Made by a program: the position numbers and the translations under genes. Under the pieces are notes generated by a model that saw only the letters and a list, made by a program, of their open reading frames with translations, was not told the origin of the DNA and did not search any database. DNA of 64,000 nt from Apoderus coryli (taxonomy: Eukaryota > Arthropoda > Insecta > Coleoptera > Attelabidae), in the NCBI GenBank assembly GCA_911728435.2, contig OU452200.1:41183715-41247714 (forward strand), in the 5' to 3' direction. Shown piece after piece: positions 22,391 to 36,500 of the stretch (positions are counted from its first letter, which is position 1; every line of letters begins with the position of its first letter).

Positions 22391-24165
22391 AGTCGAATTT
22401 TCGCCATTCACCTATTATAACCGCGGTTATGATGACAGTTGCCCTTGGTTTTGGCCCTTAATCACAACCGAATGAAACCGCTTCTAGCCCACGTGAATGA
22501 GCGAGAAGTAACCGGTGGGATGTTATCTATTTATTTAACATTTTGTGAGGTTATGTAGTTAAGTAATAGTATATTACATAACATGTGCTGTAATAGTATA
22601 TTAAGTATTGAGAACAGTAAGTGTAGTTTACCGATCGACGACAATGTTTGGAGAAGATCGGTAAACTACTTACTGTTTGAGATGCTTATACTATTTTTTG
22701 TACGATCGAAATAGCTGAAATTGCAATTTTATTATTTTTAATAATTAATATTTTCAATTGAATACAAATTCAGGTTAGCTGAATACCCTCTACAAAGTTG
22801 CAGTTGAACGTTGTCATGGAACTAATTGTTATTGTTATGATTGTTATCGTCTTTTTTATGTCATGTATTTGTCAAAACTTATTTAAATAAGTATTATTAT
22901 TGAAAATGACTGACTTTGAATGTGAATCTCTTGATGAAGCATGGAATGTTGGAATAGCCGCTATAATTCCAGAGAACGGTATGAAAATGCTTATAAAAGT
23001 TCATACCTAATGCCGTTTAATATACAATTTAAAAATCAAAATAATGACGTCAGCATAAATGCGCAATGATATACCGTCGTGAATTTACTTACCGTCGTGT
23101 TTGGGTTGTCAGCCAGTAAATGTCACTTACTGTCATAAAGACAGACACGGTAAACAATCAAAAAAGGTCGGTCGTACAAAAATGATATTTTACATGCGAG
23201 AGACTAGTTTGCACACGAGCCGCAAAGCGGCGAGTGAGGCAATAGTCTCGAGCATGGAAATTTATTTATAGCTCGAGTTATGTACCATACTTTTTCTACG
23301 ACCTTGCAGAATCAGAATCCATTTCAGAATTAAAATTTAAGCAGAAGTACTTAACACAGAAGAAAAGGTAATTATGACATTTCAATATTTGAATTTATTT
23401 GACATATGTGTTTGACATAATTCCATAATAAAAAATAAAAATACCCAAAGTGTTATGTAATATTCATTACGTAACACTTATGTAAGATTGAATTTACATG
23501 TCACGTTAACAGTTTTGCAATAGACGGCTTAACAAAACAAGAGTAGAAAAAAATGGTCACGTCATCAATGGACTTATTTTTTTTAATAGTGAAGAGACAA
23601 TTATTTTAAACAGTTTTGAAAATTTGTATAATAACGAAAATGTGTTACTGTTTATGAAAAGTAATTCAGTCACGAAAATAATAAATGAAGAGTGGCTAAT
23701 AAATTACGATAATTATCATTTTTTCCAATTATTTCGAATCAAAAAAGAAACGTATAGGTTGGTGAATGTTCTGCAAAGAGCTGACAATAAAAACCTTTTA
23801 AATCTACAGCATAAACACAATTTTCTTGTTCCATAATACCAACATAACATAATAATTATAAATTAGAATAGTATATAGAGATAGAGGGTTAAATTTTCAA
23901 CCAAGCACCCAGAACAATAATACCAAAAAAACAGATTAGTAATTAACTTTCTTTAGGTTATGTATAGTAGATATTTGAATGGACCGATAATAACGCAGCT
24001 CATCGGCAAGGTTACTTTTGGTTAAACCGCGAAGGAACTATGACGTAATGAAGGGCTTTTTCGTGACGTCATCATATTGAAGCCGGCAATAACCGGGGTC
24101 GCGTGAATGCAAAAAGTTAAACCATTTATAACCGGTCATAATCGGTGAATGGCGAAAATTCGGCT
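22391..24165 (+). mobile_element. Harbinger/PIF-like DNA transposon (internally reduced)
   Basis: The ends are inverted repeats: AGTCGAATTTTCGCCATTCA at the left, and AGCCGAATTTTCGCCATTCA read inward from the right. ATA directly flanks both sides (22388-22390, 24166-24168), a 3-bp target duplication as PIF/Harbinger makes. Inside, the plus strand has an exon-like start near 22906 (MTDFECESLDEAWNVG, ending at a GT) and an open frame at 23624-23836. That frame contains EEWLINYDNYHFFQLFRIKKETYRLV, resembling the start of HARBI1-type nucleases (F-x-xFR-x-KETF). The catalytic DDE part is absent. An inner inverted pair (GTAGTTTACCGATC / GATCGGTAAACTAC, 22623-22668) forms a small hairpin. The superfamily is inferred from duplication size and a weak protein match. 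Confidence 0.65.
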
Positions 24166-24484
24166 ATAGTTGTGGACACTGACAGTCGACGACCGTGGTT
24201 CGGATTCCACGCTAAACTGTAGGTCCAGATAAAAGCAAATAACAGGCCAAAAACCGAAAAAAAAAAAGTTGATTATGGATAAATTGACAATAAATTTCGA
24301 AATAACTCTTGTTATAGCGCGTAGCAAGCCATATCAGCAAGATATTTTGTGACTTCAACGAACATCTTACCTGGTGAAACACTTTTCTATATACAATAAT
24401 CACAAATGCCACGTATTAAAAATTGACATTTATTGAATAGAAACAATAACTTTACAACTGGTACTCCAAACAAAAAGTACACAA

Positions 24485-24490
24485 TTTATT
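24485..24490 (-). terminator. Putative UBE3A polyadenylation signal
   Basis: TTTATT on the plus strand is AATAAA on the minus strand, about 80 bp after the UBE3A stop codon (24569). Another AATAAA on the same strand is at 24429-24434. Confidence 0.4.
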
Positions 24491-24568
24491 TATAACTCTT
24501 TCCTTCGACACTGCTATTATACTATGTAAAAAATCACAATTATTACAAAACATATTCCAATTTAATTT

Positions 24569-27500
24569 TTACAACATTCCAAATCCTTTGGAATACGTTA
24601 TGGCTTTAACCAGTCGATCTTTCAGCTTTTCTTTGTTAGAGTATTCTGGTAGCAGTAGCACATTGAAACATGTATGTGCTGTGGGTAATTTGTCGCAGTC
24701 CGGTCCATTTCGAGCTATCACCATTTTGAGGCGGCTCAGCCCACCAATTGGTACTCTGTCTGAACCTGTAGTGAACTGCAGTAGTTTACGTTTATCTTCC
24801 AGTGATAATGCATGTACAATAGACCAAAAGTCTTTGATAATTGGTGTTTCGTTTGTGTAACCTCCATCATATTCCGTGGAATTTTCCAATTCATCGAAGT
24901 CGAAATTCTGAAAAACCATGTTCAAGTCTTTTAGTAACTTTTAGCAATACGAAACGCGAACATTATCGGCTTGATTCTCCTCGTGTATGATTATTTACTA
25001 TTAAAATAGTTACCTTACTACCACAAATCAATAATTCAATTTCTTCAGGACGGAATAACTGGTCTAAGGGTGATTCATCAACAACCATTTGAAACCCCTT
25101 ATAAAAAGCCTTGAATTGCTTCTCTACAGATTTGTTTAGAAGAAAATCTGCATATAAATCGACAAATTCCTAAAAGAGACAAACAACTATCATAAAATTC
25201 AATAATTTACCCGATTAAATATCTCTTACATATCTATTTTCCTGTGTCACCATTATTTTGTCACCTTTCTCTTTTAAATCATAATTTATCACTGAACCAA
25301 ATACGTCTTGATAACTTATTCTAAATGTTTGCATAAATACTTCTTCTAAATCAGGCTCGTTATGTTCTAATAATTGTTTTAAACTATTGTATAAGACCTG
25401 CAAAAAGGTAAAGTCACACATTTTAAACACAATTAATATTGCCTTAGTTTTACCAAAGATTAATCTACACAATAGATAGTCAGCGTATATGGGAAATAAA
25501 ACAAAAATTGAAACTGTCTCGACACGAGCTACATCTATTAGAAAAACATGCAACCATGGAAATTGTAGATGGCGTTATATGTATTGTGTTGAAATAAAAT
25601 AATCATATGGGCAATGTTAGACAAGGACGAGTATACTTTCCCCTACGAGGTGGGAGTTTGTTTTTATATTATAGGTATCATATATGTACTACTGTGCAGC
25701 AGTGTTTTTTGTTTAAAATTATATGGTATACGTATACCTATCTACGCAAAGATTAATGTGTATGGACGAAAATAAAAGAAATTACTATAATAGTATAAAT
25801 ATACAGGGCTGGTTTATTAAATGTTTTAGACAATAATTTTAAATGACTAAAATAATATTATTTTAGTCATTTAATTTTAAATTTCGGATATAAGGATGCA
25901 TCAAAAAGTTTTATTTAAATTAACGAAATTTGGCGTTATAGATAGGACTTCTGGTTATTACCTAATTCAGTTTTAAGGATCAAACTCAAACAGCAGATTC
26001 AACTTGTCGTTAACATTATGAAAAAATAAATCTCAGAGGCGGGTAAATTAAAGGGGCATACAGGCGTGAAATGCTACCCTAACTTTTTTATGCACATTTT
26101 TTGCGTGTGTTTCAATTCGGAGATGTAAAATCTAACAAATTATATACGTAATAAATGTATCCTTCTGTGATATTGATAGAAAGTCATCGTTATCGCGTAA
26201 TATCGATTTTAAGAAATGTTAATATTAAAAAGGCTGTGCTTTTTACAAGTTGCTGAAGTAAATAAGGTTTGAAATTTCCAGCATGACAATAATTATTTAA
26301 AAAAATACGGTTTCGAAATGCAGGATGTAAAAAATTAGAATTTTTAATCTGTTTTTAATGAAAATTTAAATCTATTGAGAAATATGGTTCAGGGTTTTTG
26401 TGAAATGTATTTTACTCCAAAGATTCTACTCATCGATTATAACCGAATTAATTTACTCAAAAATATCTATACTAGTAAAATAACACAATTATCACAATTA
26501 GGTTCAAATTCTGCAACGCCGAATTGAAAAAAAACTTACAGTCTCCCTAATATTGGTTTTTGTGCAATGATCATAAAACTTTAAAAAACTAACGATTTAT
26601 GTAGATTGTATTGTTAACACGTTTCGTAAAAAGCTTTAAAAATCCACCAACAGGGTGTTAAAAGTATCACGACAATAACTTTTTTCATGTTTTAACAAGT
26701 ACAATCGTCTGCTTCAGATTGATCCTTAAAAACTGAATAACAGTTTCTCTATATAAAAAAATAAAACTCGTAAATATCATCCCCAAACATTTAATTTGAA
26801 TACAATTACATAACACCATATTTGAAAGTAAATAAAAAAAAACAGCATTACCTAGTTTGACAGATTTGCAAATTGCAAATCAAAGTATCTATGTATACAG
26901 GGTGTTGCATAAGTACTTGTACAAACTTTAAAGGGTGATTCTTTGACTAATTTTAAGATACAAATTTCATATGTACATGGGTCCGCTACGGCTTGGTTTT
27001 CGAGATACAGGTAGTTCAAAAAGAATATTATATTTAGGATTATATGCTTGTTCAATAACATCGCAATTTGGTGCAATTCGGGATACAGGTGTATTGATGA
27101 CACCAGAGCTGTCAAAAGAACTAATAAAAAATACGAAAAATAACAAAATACAAATATCATTCAAAAGACAACAATGCACATAATAGTCGGTACCAAGCCA
27201 AATAGGTAGTAGGTAAATATAGATTTATTTTGTTTCGGGCTTGGGCTTGGCACCGACTTATTGTAATCAAAACTACCCACCAAACGGATACATTTAATTT
27301 TACGCAGATGCTCAAAATGTTAACTTTCTTTCATTAATAGAGACCTGTGAAGTGAGCTTACCTCTTACGCCCACGTATTAAGTACTAAGTTTCAGTTATC
27401 AGTTATAATTTTTTATTTTCCAAGAAAGCGAAACGAGATATTTAAAACGGCATTGCGCCGCCCTCATGTATACCTCCGGGGGCGGCATCGAAAATCGCTA

Positions 27501-30500
27501 CACGTCACAAACTTGTAAATGCTTAGAACTACCCCTATATCAAATTTCTATCTTTTTTGTTTGATACCCAAAGTCCTATTCCTACCGAACTTATTATTTA
27601 CCCGAAGAAACATTAAAAAGAAGTAAAATTTAAGTACCTAAACCGATAAAGTGGAACTTATACCTGAAGAAGAGACAGACTATTATAATAGGTATACCTA
27701 ATATAATATAGGTAGCACTGATAACTTTTTTTATTATAGGTATTATAAGATCTACAACAATCTTGTTACATCTTTGCCACATTGTCTACGTGAAATATTT
27801 AGTCAAAAGTATGTTTCTATCTAAAAGCTTTTCATTTAACGATTGTTCGCCACTGATCATGGGACTGGTCTAGTCTTGAAACATGCATGACATGGATTAA
27901 ATATTATTATATTAAATTTAATTCATAGAGATTAGGCTTTTATTTCAATACTGTACTTGTAATAAATCACCCTGTGTGTTTCTTTTACCGACGAATTGGC
28001 AACAGCACGACACACACCACATTCGCTTGTTTTTTTTTCTACCCTCCCTGCGTATCCCCTCCAGATTAATACAGAATTTCATCAATTTCTCTCTCTGACA
28101 ATACAGCATTGCCGGTGCATATCTGTTGCAAATGATGTAAATAATTGTTATACGTTGCGTTTTGTTTCTGATATTAATAAACTACAAAACGGTTTCTGGC
28201 TGTGACAACACTGCTCTATGCTATACACGCTAGTCTACGCCACGTAGTGGCAGGCATACTTAGAGATGTTCTGATTTTAATGCATTGGGCTGACTATCTA
28301 TTGTGTAGATTAATCTTTGGTTTTACGTTTGAAAACGCGCTAAAAAATGTTAAGATAAAGACGGATATAACCATTTTGAAGTTCCTTGAGACGATTAAGA
28401 CCATTTCCAGGTGGAAGTCTGTCTGTCTGTATGTATTATTCCACGATAGCGCCTAAACGCTTTAACCAATTGAGCTAAATTTTGGTGTAAGAGTTTGAAT
28501 GAGTTTTAGGATGAAAACGCTTTATCCATGTGATAGGGGTGAACACAACCGTCGAATTTTCAAATAGCAGTAGGAGTCGATGATAAATTTAAAGCATTTT
28601 TTATCTGCTTTACAACGAGAGGTTACTTTTGATATTTGCCACCATAATTCTCGAGAAAATTGCAGTTAGGTAGTTAGAACCTATAACTCCTATTATAATA
28701 TAATACAGTGAAGGGTTTCTGGTGTCATTGATAGATCGTCCCCTTCGCATGATGCGTAAGGTTCTGGTATTGTGTTTATTATAATATCAGTGTGTCAGCG
28801 CTTGGTTAGGATCATCATCTAACAACAGACGGCGTTATCAACTTCAGTCGTTCATTAATAAATTTCTGGTATATGATCGCCATCTGTTCTTAGTTGACAG
28901 GTACTAACCAAGCGCTGACACACATGCATACAGGGTCAATATTTAAGGTCATTCCGTCAATTTATGATAGTCTGTATAAATATAGGTCCGGAAATGTGTT
29001 GCTTCCAGTATCCGACATGCTTGTGCGTTCCTGTCCTTTTATTGTTCCCATCATACTACATCTGGTCAATTTCTCTATAGAAACGAAGAACTTTCCATCG
29101 AGTTGGAGGCGAGCGAATGTTATTCCTATCCCTAAGTGCAAGAATCCGTCGAATTTGAAGCATCTAATACCTATTAGTATACTTTCTGCTATCTCCAAGG
29201 TATATGAGAGAATTTTGCACGATCAAATGAGGAAATACATTGATGAGCATGGCTTGCTCCCGGAAGTCCCGTCAGGTTTTCGTAGGGGACACAGTTGTTC
29301 AACGGCCTTGTTGAAGGTGTTGGATGATGCTCTGCTTGCGGCTGATCATGGTCGGCTAACAGCCTTGGTACTGTTGGATTTTTCTAAAGCATTTGATCGG
29401 GTCGATCACGATTTAATGTTGGCGATAATGCATTATCTTGGCTTTGGAGAGTCTGCTTTGGCATTGCTTGGTTCCTATCTTTATGATAGATATCAGGCTG
29501 TGGTTTTGGATGGCAAGGTCTCGCAGAGCAGGAGCTTAAAGTGTGGTGTGCCTCAGGGTTCGATTCTTGGGCCAATGCTGTTCTCCTTGTATACTTCACA
29601 ATTTGTAAAGAGATTGAGCTGTTGCTCAGCTCATTTATATGCTGACGATACTTAAGTATATATGTTTTTTAGGCCGACGGATATTGCTCAAAGTTGTGAG
29701 CATGTAAATTACGATTTGCGGAGTCTTGTGGAACTATCTAAGAATCACTGCCTTACTATAAATCCAGACAAGACACAGCTGTTGCTATTGGGAACGCATC
29801 AGGCCAGAATTGCTGCTTCCACCGTGCTGAAACTTAATCTAGATGGTGTTGATTTGAAATGTCAAACTGTTGTTAAAAGCTTGGGAATGTTAATTGACGC
29901 TGATTTGCGGTTTAGGGAACATGTAGGTGACTGCATCAAAAAAGCGTTCTCCAACCTGAAGATGATATACAGTCAACGACTTTTATTGAACCAGTCCACC
30001 AGGAAAATGCTTTGTGATAGTCTGGTTCTGTCACACTTTAATTTTGCCCTGCCTACTTGGTGCCGATGAGCATAGGATTCAGCTCATGCAGAATTCTTGT
30101 GTGCGTTTAATAACTGGCATTCGAGGGAGGGATCGTGGAATGAATGCTAAGATTATTGAACTGAGATGGATGAGAATGGAACAGAGGAGACTTCTACATC
30201 TACTTGTTTTGTACAATAAAATTGTGCATTCGAAGACTCCTCTATATTGATTCAATAGAATTGAGTATGGAGGTCGAGGTCATTTTATAAATTCTCGCAA
30301 TAGTCACGTTATTACTCCGCCACTACATAGCACTGCATTATTTGAGAGGTCGTTCAGTTACAGTATCTCACGATTGAACAACGCATTGCCTGTTGAAGTG
30401 GCGTGTTTGTCTGGTCAATTATTAATAATAGTATCACCTAAGTAATTAGCGAGAATGTTTGAGTGACTTGGTAAATCAATTTGATCTTTTCATTGTATTT

Positions 30501-33500
30501 TCATATTTTGTTTTGTTTTTATTGGGTATATCTTATATTTTAATTTTTATTTAAGTCATAATTGTTTTTTGTTTTTGTTTCTTATAGGGTTTTGTTTAGT
30601 TTAGATTAGCTAAAGTTGTGAATAGGTTAAGATAGGAGGCTTAGCCTCAACTTCGCCTTTTGTGTAATTAATTTCACACTAAAGTCATTATTATTATTAT
30701 ATAAGGTCTTTTATTTTATTTGTTTAACAGTTTTTCCTCAATAACAGATTTTTAAAAATATTTAAAATATCGTTTGTGCGATTCCTTTGCTAGACGATTA
30801 AGTCCAATGGGATTCATGGGACTTCTTAGCCAGATATTGACTTATCTACGCTCCAGGCTGGAATATGGATCACTAATATAGTGTCCTTTTTATATAACAC
30901 ATCAAAATTCAGTTGAAAAAGTACAGCTTAGGTTTCTGAGATATCAATGTTTGAGATAAATGGGCAGTACCCTTCAAAAGGTACGGAATACAAATTAATG
31001 ACGGGAAGGTTTCAGAGTTGAGAAGAAGATTGAATTCTCTGCGATTTCTTGACAACTTATTACACTCAAATATAGTTTGGTCATACTTGCTTTCAAGAGA
31101 TTGTGATATTTTTTTCATGTCAGATTAAGGAACTTATTGACTGTGCAGTATTAAACTAGGTAATGTTTAATAAACTATATATATTTTTTCTTTCTTGTAA
31201 TTGGCATTGCTGCTGTTGGACAATAAAGGCTATTATTATTATTATTTCGGGACTACCCTGTATTCATAAATTTGCCACAAGAAAACCCACGCACAAAAAC
31301 TAAAATCGACATGTCCAAGAGTTTTTCCAAAAAATAATCCCTGAATTTTAAATGAATTTATTCCAACTTGTATATTTCTTATTATAGTGAAATTTCTGTT
31401 TATAAAATCGTATTAGCAGATTTGGTTTTATGCGTGTTACATGTTTCTGTATAGTTTCATATAGAAAAAAAGTATTGTGAGGCCAAAATAAATATTCTAC
31501 TCACTCATGGCTTTTAATCATAATCATCTTGTATCCATTCATAAAATGAAATACCTGTAAAATGCTGTATACCCCTGCGATTTCCAAAAATGTTTCTACA
31601 AGCTTTGTAAAATTAACCTTAAAAGTCTCCTATTTCAGTTTGTAAGAGATATATTAACAATAATCTTATGAATCCCACCCAACATTGTATTTGCATAAAA
31701 TATATCAGACCTATCCTACAGAGATTTGAGTTTATATCTGGAAAGTTAATGTTTCCCTTTCGAAATTATGGATAAATAAACATAATTCAACTTACCGTGT
31801 TCCAGTCTTGCAGATCTTCAAAGGAGCCTCGCTTTCCCATCAATTTTCTATACAGAACCATAGGGAAATTTACAGATAATATTACATTATTGTATATTGC
31901 TAAACCTAGCACAATACCTAAAAATTATAATTTTATAACAGTGGAAAAAGGTTAAAATTGAAGTACAAGTAGATCTGTTAATAATGTCGCAAAAGAAAAC
32001 AAATAATTTTTTAAAAGAATTTGTTTGGCGACATCTAGTTTCTGTTGGTAATATAATAGTGAATTGTTGTTCACTCGGAATATTACCAACAGAAACTAGA
32101 TGTATCGGTATCGAAAGTGTACAAAACACTTTTAAAAATAAAATATATGTATTTTATTATATATATATATTATAGGAGATCTATGAAGTATGTTCTGTGA
32201 CCATAAAGAACAATTAAGAAATGGCGGTAATAATAATTATTTTCGATACCGATACTGCTACGAAAGTATCGATACCAACTTTGAATCGTTCTAAAAATAT
32301 CGATACCAAAAATACTCGATACTGCAGCAAAAGTATCGATACTTTCAAAGTATCGTTTAGCATCCCTATTCGGAAGACTTTCAACTACTGTTTATTAATT
32401 TGGTGATCCTTTATACTTTGGCCCTTATACAGGGTGCGGCATCATAACCTCCTTTTTTGAAATGCGCGCTATTTAGACTGTAAAGATCGAAGTGGGGGCA
32501 GACTGCTCTCAGTCGGTAGGCGTACATCTAAAGTTTTGTTCCCTATCCGGTCAGGCGCCACGATGCGTTGGAACAGTGAGCAACGTGCCTTTCGAAATCG
32601 ATTCAATATAGCCCCGGCAGGGCCTGTGTCAGATCGGAGATCAATTGTTATATGGGTCGCTTTAGGCAAAGCGGGAGTGTGACGAGACGAAGAATTGGAG
32701 TCCGTCGACTCATTAGAACACCTGAAAACATTGAGACTGTGAGAGCCTCAATATTGCGATCCCCAACGGCGTTCTGCCCACAAACCTGCATCTGCTCTAA
32801 GACATTACGATCGTTCAGTGAGGCGAATTCTTCTTGATGATCTTCATTAGCATCCGTGCAAGTTGGCTATTGTTCAAGAACTCTCCGAGCGTGAATTCAA
32901 TTCTCGAAGGAACGCATTTGAGGCATTTCTCGAAAATGTTCCTGAGGACGCAATTGTTTTTTTTAGTGATGAGGCCCATTTGGATACGTCAACAAACAAA
33001 ATATGCATTACTGGTTGACACCTACACCCGCGAATTGCATCAAAGGCCTCTGCACTCACCTAAAGTCACAGTGTGGTGTGCAATTTCCTCGGCTGGGGTA
33101 ATTGGTCCCTGGTTTTTTGAAGAAAATGAGGAAACAGTGACAGTGAATTCTAACCGATATGTAAACATGTTGGAAGATTTTTTTCCCTCGACTTAACAAA
33201 TTGGATTTAGGGGACGTTTGGTTTCAACAAGACGGCGCAACGGCTCACACTTCAAGGGTATCAATGGGTGTTTTGAGGGAACACTATCCGGGGCGCCTAA
33301 TCTCAATAAGCGGCGATTTGGAGTGGCCAACATCCGGGCCCAAATGGTGAACATACCATAGCTGCCATGCTGGAAAGGGTTATGACAAATGCCAGAAATC
33401 GGCTTATTCAGTGTATGGACAATGGAGGGCATCACCTACCTGACATAATTTAAAAAAATAATAAAAACTTCTAATCCATAAAATGGGTTTTAGTGCATTT

Positions 33501-36500
33501 TGAAATAAGGAAGTTATGCTGCCGCACCCTGTAAAACTCTATATTTAAAATATTACCTATCAACGTGAATTGAGCAGTTGTTTCAAAACTGGTAGGATTA
33601 AACCACATCATATTTGTCTCTTTTTGGGCTGTAAACATTGCATAATCTGGATTAAAAATTTCTTCAATGACTAGTTGGAAAAATTCCTTCGATACACCAC
33701 CCTCATCAATACCCTGTTCACCTTCAAATTCCACCACTAATTGCTTTTTAAGGTCATTTGGATTCTCCATTGATATCATTCCTAACTAGGAAAAGGAAAC
33801 ACTTATTGTTTAGTTATCGTTACATACAAAGGTAAGTTAGGTAAAGTTAGTTAGCTCTGCTAATAGACCGTTCGAAAAATTTCCAAAACATCCGACACAC
33901 GCACATTTGCAGTTTGACAACCCCCTGTCAAACGCGCAAGCACCAAATATCAATTTTTTTTCTTAAAAAATCCCTTCAAATACAACTTAATATGCGTTAT
34001 TCGTCTACACCTCAGAGTGTCGACTCTTGAAAACCAGGGAGTTGAATAATAGAGAACGACCAATTAATCTCAATTAACTGTCAATTTTCTAAAGAGAAAG
34101 TGTGAATTAGTGATGTGAGTGAAAAAGTCTTCAAAACAATGTCTCTTGATGATCTTTCTATTCTAATACGTTTAAGTCAGCTCCAAAAATGGAGTCCCAT
34201 GAGTTGTGGATGCTGGGACAGGAACTGCGCCACTGTGTTCATTGCGATACGTGAAGCTATAGCCAATTGTCAAAGTTACTCAGAAAAACATCGATGCTCT
34301 GAGTAAGATCATCAAGGAGATCGAGCAGTACCTTTACGGCGTCTATAAGTAGCTTCTTCGGATGTTCCACAGGGACCAGATTTACATGTCATGTTTGCTC
34401 CCTTTCGATTCTATGAGACTTGCATTCATATTAATAAATTATCATAGAAAGCCAACAAATATAAATAAATATCATTCTCCAAAAGGGAAACTATTGTAGA
34501 TTTTAGATCATCATCATCCAACTCCAACTCAGGAGTTTCCGTTGTGAACACTAAGTTGGCTAAACAGCCCGATCCTAGAACCACACGCAATCATCACCAT
34601 GTAGGTGCGCTTTCCATCCTCCTGCCGTCGACGCTGCTCTTCAAAAACTTGATGGCCCACGTAAATACTACTTCATCTCGGTCGGTCGTTCGGGATCTGC
34701 TCCCAGTTCTTCACATCTAAGCCACACTTCTACATGTTGATCTTATGAACATCCTTGTAACTATTTTCCTGCTCTCCCTGATGTCGTGAGCCGACCTTAA
34801 GCTGTGAACAAAGGATTCACTTTGGAACACGTTGCGTTAGCATTACGTGGCCAGTCCATCGCAGCTCCAATAATGGAGAAGACTGTCATCGCTTCAATGC
34901 TAGTTGTTTCAGTTTCCTCAAGAACGCTGATGTTTGTTCGTCGGTCCTGCCATTTAATTCCAAGAATTCTTCTTTGATGGTACTTTTCTAGGGTTTTTAA
35001 ATTCGATAAGTGGTCAAAGACTCACAGCTATAAGAGTAGGAACTACATTATACACTCGCAACTTGGCTCGAACGTCAATGTTAGACTCATACGGCCAAAA
35101 GATGCGCTTGTCCATCTTACACGATGCTGAATGCAGATTTTAGATATACCGTTGTTGTAACTCAGAAGAAGCTTCTGTACTTGTCTAGAATCCAGAAAAT
35201 GTATCTAAAGAGCTTTGCGTCGACCAGATAATCATCAGTCTTAACTGACCTGTAACCTATGTTTACAGAAGCGAATTTATTTTGACAGTAATAGAAAAGT
35301 ATGATTGGCGCGCATTGTTTCAAAGTAATATACAGCATGCCCAGAGTTCCGTTTTGGGACCGATGCAATTCCTACTAGACACCTCTGATCTTCTGAATTC
35401 CAAACGTTCCTGTTTCTCTACATTTCCTGACGACCTGAAGGTTTTCATACTAAATAGCATACAGAGAGCTCTACAGACTGATTTAGATTGCATGGCTGCG
35501 TGGGCTGATGAGTGGTGTTGGCTAAGAATTATTGCAAAGTGATATCTTATGAATATTGGGGAATGCCTTACATATCCAGGGTGAACTATCACTCAGTACA
35601 AAAATTTTAACCACATGCTCAGGAAAGCATGAAAAACCATAAAAAAATTGTTTCGGAATTTTTATTCGATGTTTACAAAATGGGGCAAATCCACGTTTTT
35701 CCCTGGTAAATCGGCGCCTATGACAATTATTTTTTTTTTATGGCTTCCAACCTACGAACAGCTGTACGTGGCGTTGCCAATTGTAGAGAGGTGAAAATGA
35801 ACATATTTGTAAATAATAATTATAAATAAATCCATCTTTACTACTGCAGAATTGTACACAACTTCGTTCGTTCGTTTTTGCAAACAAGAAACTCCTAAAA
35901 CGATATTTTCGCATACTTATTGAATACACTAAAAACACAACAGATTCCGAAAGCACACTACATGCCGGCAGAGTTTGTTAATATTCGCTGATGCGGGTTT
36001 ATTTTAAATTTAACGAAATATTAAACTATGAGAGCCAGCTGTAGCGGCGCTGGCTTTGTCTTATAATACTTGATCAATAACAATCAATCTGGAATACTCC
36101 AACTTGTAGATAATTTCTTCGATTTTGCAAACTTCTAAAACGATATTTTCGCATTTTGAACACACAAACACTAACTAAACATTGCCGGAAGCCCACTAAA
36201 ACCCAGATAAGTAAAACTGCTACTTACTTATCTGGGAGTAAAATGTAAAATACCGGTTTCATTTTAATTTACTTAAATCGTTCATTCCAATCAAAACGAA
36301 AATGTAAACACAAACATAATTAAATATCCAAGGTTAATAACCTCCCGGGACACCTGGATAATCTATTGTGCAGACAAATCTGACAAATTCGACGTTAATC
36401 ATCTGTTAACCAGCAGCCTAACGTGTTGCCAAGTTTATAACACACATATTACGCTTTTTATTTTCAGTGAAAATAACTTATTCTTATTATTTCTTATTTT

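Noticed and set aside
24588..24860. 90-codon plus-strand frame opposite the last UBE3A exon
   Set aside because: Antisense shadow of the HECT C-lobe.
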